Source of the DNA: JBGPGW01 sp046349515
Lineage (GTDB): Bacteria > Pseudomonadota > Alphaproteobacteria > CADEGL01
Direction of reading: 5' to 3'
Length of the DNA: 64,000 bases
Assembly: GCA_046349515.1 (NCBI GenBank)
Contig: JAXMCE010000002.1
Location: 124,001 to 188,000 of the forward strand
Shown here: positions 43,064 through 51,354 of the stretch, piece after piece
How the letters are laid out: each line of letters opens with the position of its first letter
How positions within the stretch are numbered: position 1 is the stretch's first letter
The notes under the pieces: generated by a model
Seen by the model: only the letters and a program-made list of their open reading frames with translations
Told to the model about the DNA's origin: nothing
The model's database searches: none
Program-made: the position numbers and the translations under genes

Positions 43064-43090
43064 GGATGAGTCTCGCGCGGGCAAAAGCCA

Positions 43091-43825
43091 ATGAATCGCA
43101 TCTGGATCCGGCCTCTTCGCTTGCTCGGCCTGCTCGCCCTGGCCGTCCTTGTCTCCAAGGGCGAGCCTGCCGTCGCGGCCCAGACAGGACTGTTCGAGAC
43201 CGCCGAGTTCAGCGGAGTCCCCCTGCCGCCCTGGCGCGGGTTCGTGAAAGGCCTCGCCGACGCGAACGCGGCCTTCGATGGCTGCGCGAGTGCGACAGGC
43301 TGCAAGAGCGCCCCGATCCGCAGCGTGCTGGGCGACATCGACACGCTCGCCTCGCTGCCGCGTCGGACCCAGGCGGAACGCATCCACAGTCTCGTGAACG
43401 CGCGCCCCTACCGCAGCGACTTCGAAGCCTATGGCCAGAGCGATCACTGGGCGACGCCGCTCGAATTCCTCGCCCATGCCGGGGACTGCGAGGACTTCGC
43501 GATCTTCAAATACTTCCTTCTGCGCCGCCTGGGATTCGAGCCTTCGTCGCTTCGCATCGTGCTCGGGCGCGACGGGGAGAGCGGAGGCAGCCACGCCATC
43601 CTCGTGGTCGTGGTCGACGGCACGGCGCTCGTTCTCGACAATGCGCGTGACGCGGTGATCGAGGCGGCGGCGGTGCGCTTCGAGCCGATCTATTCGTTCA
43701 ATGAGCGCGAACGCATTGGACACTTCGCGGCGCGTCCGGCCCATGTCGCGGCGATCGCGCCCGCACCCCATCGCCCCGCCGAGCGCGCGTTGTCTGCGAC
43801 GGCCGGATTCTCCGCCGCGCGCTAG
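43091..43825 (+). CDS. Bacterial transglutaminase-like cysteine peptidase (LapG-like, DUF920)
   Basis: A 244-residue exported protease of the BTLCP family. The signal peptide covers about residues 1-30 (LRLLGLLALAVLVSKG). The catalytic triad is Cys133 in HAGDCEDFA, His168 in GGSHAILVV and Asp183 in LVLDNARD. The best known member, LapG, cleaves a large surface adhesin in the periplasm under cyclic-di-GMP control, but no adhesin, LapD or transporter gene is visible. It is divergent from the secretome unit (42761) and preceded by a hairpin-rich leader. Distinct substrates are possible. Confidence 0.87.
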   Translation: MNRIWIRPLRLLGLLALAVLVSKGEPAVAAQTGLFETAEFSGVPLPPWRGFVKGLADANAAFDGCASATGCKSAPIRSVLGDIDTLASLPRRTQAERIHSLVNARPYRSDFEAYGQSDHWATPLEFLAHAGDCEDFAIFKYFLLRRLGFEPSSLRIVLGRDGESGGSHAILVVVVDGTALVLDNARDAVIEAAAVRFEPIYSFNERERIGHFAARPAHVAAIAPAPHRPAERALSATAGFSAAR

Positions 43826-43847
43826 AATCCCGCCTTCCTTCGACCCA

Positions 43848-43873
43848 CGCCGGTCGGCCGACCTTGACCGGCG
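43848..43873. terminator. Hairpin between convergent genes
   Basis: Perfect 8-bp inverted repeat CGCCGGTC/GACCGGCG (43848-43855 and 43866-43873) with a 10-base loop, between the peptidase gene ending at 43825 and the binding-protein gene ending at 43890 on the other strand. No U-tract follows, so it is only a likely terminator. Confidence 0.45.
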
Positions 43874-43889
43874 ACGCGTGCCAGCGCGG

Positions 43890-45065
43890 CTAGGGCGGCG
43901 GCACGGCGGATGGAATGAATTCCTTCGCGAGCCGCCGCTTGCCCTTCCTGATCTCGACGATGCTGACCGATTTCGTGGGGATGTGGCTGCTATCGGCGTA
44001 GCTGAACGTGCCGGTGACGCCCTTGAAATTACGCGTGCTTGCGAGGGCGTCGAGCACGGCCCCGGGATCGTCGCGCCCCGCCCGTTCGATCGCCGACGCC
44101 AAGAGGCGCACGCTGTCATAACCGAGGGCCGCGAAGGCGTCCGGCTCGCTGTTGGCGAACATCTCCCGGTACGCGCGCCGGAACGCGACGACGCCCAGCG
44201 CGCGATTGTCGGCGCCGAGATAGGCGTGCGTCGTGAAGAACACCTTGCTCACATTGGGCAGGCGCCGCCACACGGTCTCCGAATCGAACCCGTCGCCGCC
44301 GAGGATCAAACCCGAGAAGCCGGCCGCCCGAAGACGCGCGACCGCAACGGCCGCATCGCCCGGCGTGTGGGCCGAGAGGAAGACCATGTCCGCCTTCTTC
44401 AGGTGCCCGATCGGCCCATCGAGATCCTGCCCCGCATAAGCTTCGCTCGAGACGACCTGGCCGCCGAGCGCCTCGAACCGCGCCTTGAAATAGCCCTGCA
44501 GCAGGCGCGTGTAGGTGCTCGAGGAATCATAGAGGATCGCGGCCGTACGCGCGCCGCGGTCGCGGTACGCCCATTCGGCGCCGGCCGCCGCCTGCACGTT
44601 GTCGCCGAAGCAGGCGAGGAACAGATAATCGGGAATCTGGGCCGGCAGTTGGGGCGAGGTCGCGCCCGAGGTGAGAAAGAGCCGACGATGTGCAGCCGCG
44701 ACGGGCGCCGCCGCGAGCACCATGTCGGTGTCGGACAGGCCGGTCAGCGCGACGATCGAGGGGAAGCGCTCGAAAAGCTGCGCGGTCTTTTCTTTGAGGA
44801 CATCGGCCTTGGTGTCGCCGTCGACGGCGATGAGGCGCAAGGGTCGGTCGAGCACACCGCCCTTCCGGTTGAGCTCCCGGACCGCGAGGCGCGCGCCGCG
44901 CGCGGTCGGGATGTCGAGGCTGGCCTGCTCGCCGTGGCGGTTGTAGACGCCGCCCAGGATGACGGGCTGGCCCTGGTCGGCTGCATAGGCGCGAGAGGCA
45001 CCTGCCGCGAATCCGGCGGACAGAATCACGCCCGCAGCGATTGACGCGATCAAGATCCGCCGCAT
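43890..45065 (-). CDS. Periplasmic ligand-binding protein, LivJ-like (separate family branch)
   Basis: A 391-residue exported Peripla_BP_6 protein. The signal peptide ends near AYAADQ (about residues 1-28). The fold opens with VILGGVYNRHGEQASLDIPTARGARLAV in parts and contains GGVLDRPLRLI, SDTDMVLAAAPVA and LGGDGFDSE. It lacks the GPVTDEIGVI leader of the three tandem paralogues at 10-14.5 kb, so it belongs to another branch. It lies 58 bases downstream of tRNA-Leu on the same strand, with no obvious terminator between. No partner ABC permease is in view. Confidence 0.87.
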   Translation of the reverse strand: MRRILIASIAAGVILSAGFAAGASRAYAADQGQPVILGGVYNRHGEQASLDIPTARGARLAVRELNRKGGVLDRPLRLIAVDGDTKADVLKEKTAQLFERFPSIVALTGLSDTDMVLAAAPVAAAHRRLFLTSGATSPQLPAQIPDYLFLACFGDNVQAAAGAEWAYRDRGARTAAILYDSSSTYTRLLQGYFKARFEALGGQVVSSEAYAGQDLDGPIGHLKKADMVFLSAHTPGDAAVAVARLRAAGFSGLILGGDGFDSETVWRRLPNVSKVFFTTHAYLGADNRALGVVAFRRAYREMFANSEPDAFAALGYDSVRLLASAIERAGRDDPGAVLDALASTRNFKGVTGTFSYADSSHIPTKSVSIVEIRKGKRRLAKEFIPSAVPPP

Positions 45066-45123
45066 GAAGCCTCGCTCGGATGGGAAGGGCGGCGCCGTTC
45101 GGTCACGCGGCCGATCCGCGCGA

Positions 45124-45210
45124 TGGTGCCCCTGGCCGGACTCGAACCAGCACGATGTCGCCACCAACAGATTTTGAGTCTGCCGCGTCTACCAATTCCG
45201 CCACAGGGGC
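45124..45210 (-). tRNA. tRNA-Leu (anticodon CAA)
   Basis: An 87-nt class II tRNA with acceptor stem GCCCCUG/CAGGGGC, an encoded CCA, a long variable arm, and the anticodon loop CTCAAAA reading CAA, so it decodes UUG leucine codons. The T-loop GGTTCGAGTCC is intact. Its promoter lies at 45246-45273. Confidence 0.95.
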
Positions 45211-45245
45211 ACTGTCCGCAACGGCACGCGCGGACGACCAGCCGG

Positions 45246-45273
45246 ATCATAACCAAGGGCCCCCCGCCGTCAA
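45246..45273 (-). promoter_or_regulatory. Sigma-70 promoter for tRNA-Leu
   Basis: On the minus strand, -35 TTGACG (45273-45268) and -10 TATGAT (45251-45246) are separated by 16 bases. The -10 box ends 35 bases before the mature tRNA 5' end at 45210, an ordinary leader length. Confidence 0.7.
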
Positions 45274-45402
45274 CCGCGCCCCGACAGGAGCAAAATGCCG
45301 CGAAAACGAATCGCGCCCATCGCGTGCCGCTCCACATTGCGCGGCCCCGGGATTTCTGCGCAGGGTCTTCGGCGCATAACCGTGACGGGTCCCTTCGGCT
45401 CC

Positions 45403-46296
45403 ATGGCGACCGTGTCCCCACTTCGCGCCTGGCTCGGCGTGGCACTGGCCGCCACCGCCGCCATCTCCATGACGCTCTCGGCGATCACGGCCCGGCTTGC
45501 CTATGACGAGGGAACCAATCCCTGGACCGTGATGCCGTGGCGATTCATCGCTGGCTTCGCGATCCTTCTCGCGATCGTGCGCGCGGCGAGGGTTCCCCTG
45601 ATCGTGGCGCTGCGCTGGCGCCTCGAGTGTCTCGCGGCCGGGCTCGTCTTCGGCGTCTCCTCGCTCGGCTATCTCGCGGCGATCGAGCGCATCCCCGTGG
45701 GCCAGGCGGCACTCATCGTCTACGTCTATCCGGTGCTGGTGGCGCTCGCCGCGCGCTTCACCGAGCAGGAGCGCCTCACGCCCTGGCGGCTTGCGGCCAC
45801 CCTCGCCGCCTTCGCCGGTCTCGTGCTCGTCCTCGATGTCGCCCACGCGCCCAGCGACGGGATCGGCATCGCGCTCGCGGGCCTCGGCGCCGTCATGTAC
45901 GGCGGGGCGATCCTGTGGAGCGCGCGCCTCACGCGGCACGTCGACAGCCGCGTCCTGACGCTCCACGTCATGGCGGCGGGCGCCGTCGCCTTCAGCCTCG
46001 TGGCCGTCGGAATGGACGCGATCGCGCTGCCGAGCGGTCCATACGGTCCCTTGACCTTCGGGCTCGCCGCTCTCTTCTACGCGCTCGGCTCCGTGGCGCT
46101 CTTCGCCGCCGTGCCTCTCAGTGGGCCGAGCGCGGTCGCGATGACCATGAACCTCGAACCGGTCACCGCCGTCCTCTTGGCCGTCGTTCTTCTGGGCGAG
46201 CACCTGGCGCTTCCCCAGCTTCTCGGTGGCGCCGTCGTGATCGCGGCTGTCCTCGCGCTTCAGTACATGCGAACCGGCGGCGCGCGCCCCCGCTGA
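45403..46296 (+). CDS. EamA/DMT-family transporter
   Basis: A 297-residue inner-membrane protein with ten hydrophobic helices as two EamA repeats: TAAISMTLSAITARLAYDEG and the PWRFIAGFAILLAIVRA region in the first, and GPSAVAMTMNLEPVTAVLLAVVLLGE in the second. The NLEP motif with the acidic residue before the ninth helix is typical of DMT exporters. The substrate is unknown. The start is uncertain: ATG 45403 lacks a good ribosome-binding site; ATG 45295 would add a basic, non-membrane stretch. It ends 68 bases upstream of the aldehyde dehydrogenase gene. Confidence 0.85.
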   Translation: MATVSPLRAWLGVALAATAAISMTLSAITARLAYDEGTNPWTVMPWRFIAGFAILLAIVRAARVPLIVALRWRLECLAAGLVFGVSSLGYLAAIERIPVGQAALIVYVYPVLVALAARFTEQERLTPWRLAATLAAFAGLVLVLDVAHAPSDGIGIALAGLGAVMYGGAILWSARLTRHVDSRVLTLHVMAAGAVAFSLVAVGMDAIALPSGPYGPLTFGLAALFYALGSVALFAAVPLSGPSAVAMTMNLEPVTAVLLAVVLLGEHLALPQLLGGAVVIAAVLALQYMRTGGARPR

Positions 46297-46364
46297 GCGG
46301 CCCTTGCGCCGACAGACGAGCGGCGCTCTACTCGGCCCACCCGACACCGGCGAAGGAGTCTGCC

Positions 46365-47852
46365 ATGCCGAATCTCGAGCGCTTCAAGATGTTCATCGGC
46401 GGCGAGTGGGTCGGGGCGACCTCGGGTGCCGAATTCGAAAGCTTCAATCCCTACACGGGCAAGCCCTGGGCTCTCATCCCGCGCGGCGCGGCGGAAGACG
46501 CCAACCGCGCGGTCGAGGCGGCGCACCGCGCCTTCACGAAAGGCGACTGGCCCAAGCTCAAGGCGGGGCAGCGCGGCGCGCTCTTGCGCAAATTGGGCGA
46601 CCTCGTCGCGCGCGAGGCCGAGCGCATCGCCGCGATCGAGGTGCGCGACAACGGCAAGCTCATCGCCGAGATGGGCGCCCAGCTCCGCTACATCCCGCAG
46701 TGGTATCACTACTTCGGCGGGCTCGCGGACAAGGTCGAAGGCTCCGTCATCCCGAGCGACAAGCCGGAGATGCTGACGTTCACGCGGCACGAGCCGCTCG
46801 GCGTCTGTGTCGGCATCACGGCGTGGAATTCGCCGCTCCTCCTGCTGGCCTACAAGCTGGCGCCCGCGCTCGCCGCCGGCAACTGCTTCATCGTGAAGCC
46901 GTCGGAGTTCACCTCCGTCTCGACGCTCGAGTTCGCGCGCCTCATCGAGGAAGCCGGCTTCCCGCCGGGCGTCTTCAACGTGGTCACTGGCTTCGGCGCA
47001 GAGGTGGGCGACGCGCTCGTGACGCACCCCAAGGTCGCCAAGGTCGCCTTCACGGGCAGCGAGAGGACAGGTGCCCTGGTGTATCAGCGCGCAGCCGCGG
47101 GGCTCAAGCGCGTGACGCTCGAGCTCGGCGGTAAGTCGCCCAACATCGTGTTCGACGACGCCGACATCGACAATGCGGTCAAGGGAGCCATCTCCGGCAT
47201 CTTCGCCGCGACCGGCCAGACCTGCGTCGCGGGCTCGCGGCTTCTTCTTCACGAGCGCATCCACAACCAGTTCATGGACCGCCTCGTCGCCATGGCCGAG
47301 ACCGCGCGCATGGGCGATCCGATGAAGATGGAGACGCAAGTGGGGCCCGTCACGACGCCCCCGCAATACGAGAAGGTCCTCAACTACATAGAGATCGCCA
47401 AAGGCGAAGGGGCCAACTGCGTGCTCGGCGGCGGGCCCGCGCGCCGGCCCGAATGCGGCGACGGCTGGTTCGTCGAGCCCACCATCTTCACCGACGTCGA
47501 CAACAAGATGCGCATCGCCCAGGAAGAGGTGTTCGGCCCGGTCCTTTCCGTCATCCGCTTCAAGGACGAGGAAGAGGCGGTCGAGGTCGCGAACGACGTG
47601 CTCTACGGCCTCGCCGCCGGCGTGTGGACGAAGGACATCCGGCGCGCGATCACCATGTCCGAGCGGCTTCAGGCGGGCACCGTTTGGGTCAACACCTACC
47701 GGGCGATCAGCTACACGACGCCATTCGGCGGCTACAAACGCTCGGGCATCGGGCGCGAAAACGGGCAAGAGGCCATCAGAGGCTACCTCCAGACCAAGGC
47801 CGTGTGGATCAACACGGCGACCGAGGTGCCGAACCCCTTCGTCATGCGCTGA
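46365..47852 (+). CDS. NAD(P)-dependent aldehyde dehydrogenase
   Basis: A 495-residue ALDH superfamily enzyme. The catalytic Cys is in FAATGQTCVAGSRLL, the general-base Glu in VTLELGGKSPN, and the cofactor segment is ITAWNSPLLLLAYKLAPALAAGN with VKPSEFTS. It oxidises an aldehyde to its acid with NAD(P). The ATG at 46365 follows GAAGGAG at ideal spacing. The specific aldehyde is not predictable; the VWTKDIRRAITMSERLQAGTVWVNTY end is the common aldehyde dehydrogenase pattern. Confidence 0.93.
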   Translation: MPNLERFKMFIGGEWVGATSGAEFESFNPYTGKPWALIPRGAAEDANRAVEAAHRAFTKGDWPKLKAGQRGALLRKLGDLVAREAERIAAIEVRDNGKLIAEMGAQLRYIPQWYHYFGGLADKVEGSVIPSDKPEMLTFTRHEPLGVCVGITAWNSPLLLLAYKLAPALAAGNCFIVKPSEFTSVSTLEFARLIEEAGFPPGVFNVVTGFGAEVGDALVTHPKVAKVAFTGSERTGALVYQRAAAGLKRVTLELGGKSPNIVFDDADIDNAVKGAISGIFAATGQTCVAGSRLLLHERIHNQFMDRLVAMAETARMGDPMKMETQVGPVTTPPQYEKVLNYIEIAKGEGANCVLGGGPARRPECGDGWFVEPTIFTDVDNKMRIAQEEVFGPVLSVIRFKDEEEAVEVANDVLYGLAAGVWTKDIRRAITMSERLQAGTVWVNTYRAISYTTPFGGYKRSGIGRENGQEAIRGYLQTKAVWINTATEVPNPFVMR

Positions 47853-47870
47853 GCGCGGTTCGAGACCGAC

Positions 47871-48452
47871 GTGCTGAGACGGCTCTACGACTGGACGATC
47901 CGCATCGCCGCGGATCGCCGCGCCGCGCCCGCGCTCTTCGGCGTCTCCTTCGTTGAAAGCTCCCTCTTCCCCGTTCCGCCGGATGTGATGCTGGTGCCCA
48001 TGGTGCTGGCCAATCCGCAGCGCGCCTATTGGTTCGCCTTCATCTGCACGGTGGGCTCGGTGCTCGGCGGGATGCTCGGCTACGCCATCGGCTATTTCCT
48101 GTTCGAGACGGTCGGCCAGCCCTTGATTCTTCTCTATGGACACGGCGACCAGTTCGAGCGCGCGATCGCGTGGTACCAGCGGTGGGGCGCCTGGATCGTC
48201 GCGGCCAAGGGCCTGACCCCCTTCCCTTACAAGGTCATCACGATCACGAGCGGGTTCGCGCACCTCAACCTCGCGGCCTTCACGGCTGCATCCATCGTCT
48301 CGCGGGCGCCGCGCTTCTTCGTGATTGCTTGGCTCCTGCGCCGGTACGGCGAGCCCGTGCGCGGCTTCATCGAGCGGCGCCTCTACCTCGTGACGACGCT
48401 GTTCCTCATCGCGCTCATCGGCGGCTTCGTGCTCGTCGAGTATCTTCTCTAG
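47871..48452 (+). CDS. DedA-like membrane protein (YqaA family)
   Basis: A 193-residue inner-membrane protein starting at GTG 47871. The SNARE-associated/VTT core is present: SFVESSLFPVPPDVMLVPMVLANP, the GSVLGGMLGYAIGYFLFE glycine-rich helix and KGLTPFPYKVITITSGFA. This subfamily (YqaA) is shorter than classical DedA. DedA/YqaA proteins are linked to lipid or osmotic membrane homeostasis and may flip phospholipids. It begins 18 bases after the aldehyde dehydrogenase stop. Confidence 0.85.
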   Translation: MLRRLYDWTIRIAADRRAAPALFGVSFVESSLFPVPPDVMLVPMVLANPQRAYWFAFICTVGSVLGGMLGYAIGYFLFETVGQPLILLYGHGDQFERAIAWYQRWGAWIVAAKGLTPFPYKVITITSGFAHLNLAAFTAASIVSRAPRFFVIAWLLRRYGEPVRGFIERRLYLVTTLFLIALIGGFVLVEYLL

Positions 48453-48504
48453 ACGCGGGCCCGGCGTTTCGATCACCATCACCTGCCAGAGGTGAAGCCA
48501 TCGC

Positions 48505-49011
48505 ATGACCATCATCGGACGCATCCTGGAGACGAGACCGCGCCTCTTCGCGGGCGCGCTCGCGCTCGTGAGCGCGGGCCTGCTCGCGACCGTTTTCATC
48601 ATGCAATACGGCTTCGGCCTCGAGCCCTGCCCGCTCTGCGTCTGGCAGCGCTATCCGCACGGCGCCGTCATCGCGGCAGGGATCATCGGCGCACTCATGG
48701 GTGGGCGCGCGGCGCGCTGGTTGATCGCCGCCGCCGGTCTTGCCTTCCTCGTGACTGCGGGAATCGGCGGCTTCCAAGTCGGCGTCGAGCAGCATTGGTG
48801 GGAGGGGCTCGCATCCTGCACGGGTGGTGCGGGCGTCCCTGGCTCCCTCGAGGAGCTGCAAGCCCAATTGGGGAAGCCGCCCAGCCCACGTTGCGATGAA
48901 GTGCCGTGGTCCCTCTTCGGCATATCGCTCGCTGGCTATAATCTTCTCGTGTCGCTCGCGATCGCGTGCCTCGCCATCGCGCGCGCGCTGCGGCCGGAGA
49001 GGTTGCCATGA
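48505..49011 (+). CDS. dsbB: Disulfide bond formation protein DsbB
   Basis: A 168-residue inner-membrane quinone-linked disulfide generator. Four membrane helices are visible. The first periplasmic cysteine pair is EPCPLCVWQR and the second is formed by Cys in LASCTGG and Cys in SPRCDEVPW, the two reaction centres of DsbB. It reoxidises DsbA and passes electrons to ubiquinone, the product made with the help of the next gene, coq7. The stop overlaps the coq7 start (ATGA). Confidence 0.9.
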   Translation: MTIIGRILETRPRLFAGALALVSAGLLATVFIMQYGFGLEPCPLCVWQRYPHGAVIAAGIIGALMGGRAARWLIAAAGLAFLVTAGIGGFQVGVEQHWWEGLASCTGGAGVPGSLEELQAQLGKPPSPRCDEVPWSLFGISLAGYNLLVSLAIACLAIARALRPERLP

Positions 49012-49592
49012 CGACATCGTCTCAACGGGAGAGCCGGAGGCCGCACCTCACCGCCGAGGATGCCCTGCCAGGCGATGCCACTCGCGAGCAATTGCTCGAT
49101 GAGATCATCCGTGTCGACCAGGCCGGCGAATACGGGGCCGTGCGCATCTATGCGGGGCAGCTCGCGGTCCTCGGCCGCAGTCCCGCCGCCGCCCAGATCC
49201 GCGCCATGGCCGCGAAGGAGGAAGAGCACCTCGCCGCCTTCAACCGCATGATCGTCGAACGGCGCGTGAGGCCCACGGCGCTGACGCCGCTCTGGCACCT
49301 CGCGGGGTTCGCGCTCGGCGCGGCGACGGCGCTCTTGGGCGAGCGGGCAGCCATGGCGTGCACGGTCGCGGTCGAGGAGGTCATCGACGAGCATTATGCG
49401 CGCCAGGCGGAGTCCCTCGGCGAGGACGAAGCGAAATTGCGGGACACGATCGAGGAATTCCGCCGCGACGAGTTGGACCATCGCGACACCGCCCTCGCCA
49501 ACCACGCGACGGAAGCGCCGGCCTATCCGCTGCTCACTGCCGCCATCAAAGCGGGATCGCGTCTCGCCATCTGGCTGTCGACGCGCGTGTAA
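49008..49592 (+). CDS. coq7: Demethoxyubiquinone hydroxylase
   Basis: A 194-residue ferritin-like di-iron protein of the COQ7 family that hydroxylates demethoxyubiquinone in ubiquinone synthesis. The iron-ligand helices are visible: IIRVDQAGEYGAVRIY, AKEEEHLAAFNRM, VAVEEVIDEHYARQ and RRDELDHRDTAL, giving two EXXH motifs and two further Glu residues. ATG 49008 overlaps the dsbB stop, so both ubiquinone-related genes are translated together. The pair is frequently seen in alphaproteobacteria. Confidence 0.93.
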   Translation: MTTSSQRESRRPHLTAEDALPGDATREQLLDEIIRVDQAGEYGAVRIYAGQLAVLGRSPAAAQIRAMAAKEEEHLAAFNRMIVERRVRPTALTPLWHLAGFALGAATALLGERAAMACTVAVEEVIDEHYARQAESLGEDEAKLRDTIEEFRRDELDHRDTALANHATEAPAYPLLTAAIKAGSRLAIWLSTRV

Positions 49593-49608
49593 CGGGCGGA
49601 CGCCGGCC

Positions 49609-50160
49609 TCAGACCGGATCGAGCTCCGTGTCCCAGTAGAGAAAGTCGCGCCAGCTGCGATGAAGGTGGTTGGGCGGATAAGCGCGCCCGTGGTCCTGCA
49701 ACTCGAGACTCGTCGGCTGGCGCGGCCAGTGCAAGGGTTGCATGCCCGCCTCGCGCGGAAGGCGATTGCCCTTGCGCAGATTGCAGGTCGTGCACGCCGT
49801 CACGACATTATCCCAGGTCGCTCGCCCGCCGCGCGAGCGCGGCACGATGTGATCGAAGGTCAGCTCGGGCGTCGGGAAGATCTGGCCGCAATACTGGCAG
49901 CTGAACCGGTCGCGCAAGAACACGTTGAACCGCGTGAACGCCGGGCGACGCTTCGGCGGAATGTACTGCTTCAGCGCGATCACGCTCGGCAGCCGCATCG
50001 TCCGGCTCGGCGAGTGGATCTCGCGCTCGTATTCGGAGACGATGCTGACGCGGTCGAGATAGACGGCCTTGATGGCTTCCTGCCAGCACCAGACGGAGAG
50101 CGGAAAGTAGCTCAGCGGACGATAGTCCGCGTTCAAGACAAGTGCTGGCGAATCCTTCAT
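49609..50160 (-). CDS. HNH endonuclease family protein
   Basis: A 183-residue HNH nuclease-like protein. The C-terminal half has the zinc Cys pairs CQYC and CTTC and the HNH core FDHIVPRSRGGRATWDNVVTAC, with His and Asn ligands. The N-terminal half (residues 1-75) is VLNADYRPLSYFPLSVW and RVSIVSEYEREIHSPSRTM, a pattern common in bacterial chromosomal HNH proteins of unknown role. It ends 16 bases after the coq7 stop in the convergent orientation. The target is unknown; it does not appear to be part of a toxin or phage gene set. Confidence 0.87.
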   Translation of the reverse strand: MKDSPALVLNADYRPLSYFPLSVWCWQEAIKAVYLDRVSIVSEYEREIHSPSRTMRLPSVIALKQYIPPKRRPAFTRFNVFLRDRFSCQYCGQIFPTPELTFDHIVPRSRGGRATWDNVVTACTTCNLRKGNRLPREAGMQPLHWPRQPTSLELQDHGRAYPPNHLHRSWRDFLYWDTELDPV

Positions 50161-50442
50161 GGACGTTGCGCTTTCTCGCCCATTGCCGATGCCTCCCGCT
50201 CAATCATCATGGCGGCAGCCAGACCAAAACACAATATCTAGTTCCCGCGACGAGGGCCAATTCGCCTGACATTCCGGGTGTTTCAATCACGTTACGCTCG
50301 ATGTGCGCCCATTGCGTTTGATCGAGCGCATAGGTAACGCATCACCTTAGATGCTTCGCGTCAGTCGTTCTCGTTCGGGATCGAATCGAGACACGACGAG
50401 CACGGAGCCCCGTCGAGCGATGGAACCAGAAGGAGATCCGTG
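50161..50442. other. Intergenic region with imperfect inverted repeat
   Basis: About 280 bases between the divergent HNH and imine-reductase-like genes. It holds an imperfect inverted repeat: GTTAC at 50291 and CTCGAT at 50297, matched by ATCGAG at 50321 and GTAAC at 50333. This could be an operator. No recognisable core promoter was found. AAGGAG precedes the ATG at 50443. Confidence 0.35.
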
Positions 50443-51339
50443 ATGCCGGAGAAGAGCCATCAAAGCCGCATCAGCGTGCTCGGAGCCGGCAAGATGGGTA
50501 GCGCGCTCGCGCGCGCCCTCCTTGCGCACGGCCACGCGGTCACCGTGTGGAACAGGACGGCCGAAAAATGCGCGCCGCTCCAGGCCGCTGGCGCGGCGAT
50601 CGCCTCGTCCGCGGATGAAGCCATGGCGACGGCGTCGATCGTCATTCTCTGCCTGACGGGTCCTGAGGCGAGTGATCGCATCCTCAAGCGGGCTGGCACC
50701 GCATCGATGCTCGAGGACAAGACGCTCGTGCAGCTCAGCACGCTTCCCGTCGAGCAATCGCGTGCGCTCGACCGTTGGGCGCGCGAGAACCACATCGCGT
50801 ATCTCTATGGCTCGATCTTCGGCTATCCGAGCGACGTGGCGCGCGGTCAATGCACCTGCGTCTATTCCGGATCGAAGCGTGCTTATGACGCGAACCTGCG
50901 CATCCTCACCGCCATGGGCGGCAACCCGAAATTCGCCGGCGAGAGCACGGACGCGGTGCTGGCCTTGAAGCAGGCCATGCTCTCCTACTCGTTCGGAAGC
51001 TGGATGGCCTTCTTCCATGGCGCGGCTCTGTGCGAGAAGGCCGGCTTCCCGATCGAGACCTATGTCGAGACGGTAATCGGCACCTTTCCCATGCGCACGA
51101 CCGCCGCGCGGACCTTTGGCCAACGAATGGCCGCGCGGCACTACGCCAATTCCGAAGCGCAGCTCGCATTGTACGCCGAGGCCTTCGAGCCCGTCGTCGC
51201 GTTGAGCCGCGAGCTCGGCGTCGACACGGTCGTCCCCAAGATGGTCGCGGATTTCTTCGCGCGCGGCATCGCCACGGGACACGCCGAAGACGGGCTTCCC
51301 TCCCTTTTCGAGCTGATGGTCGAGGGCAGTGGCCGCTGA
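50443..51339 (+). CDS. Imine-reductase-like NAD(P)-binding oxidoreductase
   Basis: A 298-residue protein of the 6-phosphogluconate dehydrogenase/beta-hydroxyacid dehydrogenase superfamily. The Rossmann motif GAGKMGSALARALL is followed by VTVWNRTAEKC, whose Asn-Arg pair suggests NADPH, and by IVILCLTGPEA. The C-terminal helical domain has QAMLSYSFGSWMAFFHGAALCEKAG, which resembles imine reductases (dimeric, around 290-300 residues) more than classical 3-hydroxyisobutyrate dehydrogenases that carry a catalytic Lys. The natural substrate is unknown. ATG 50443 follows AAGGAG; an adjacent GTG at 50440 is less likely. Confidence 0.82.
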   Translation: MPEKSHQSRISVLGAGKMGSALARALLAHGHAVTVWNRTAEKCAPLQAAGAAIASSADEAMATASIVILCLTGPEASDRILKRAGTASMLEDKTLVQLSTLPVEQSRALDRWARENHIAYLYGSIFGYPSDVARGQCTCVYSGSKRAYDANLRILTAMGGNPKFAGESTDAVLALKQAMLSYSFGSWMAFFHGAALCEKAGFPIETYVETVIGTFPMRTTAARTFGQRMAARHYANSEAQLALYAEAFEPVVALSRELGVDTVVPKMVADFFARGIATGHAEDGLPSLFELMVEGSGR

Positions 51340-51354
51340 GCGCCGCGTGGCCGT

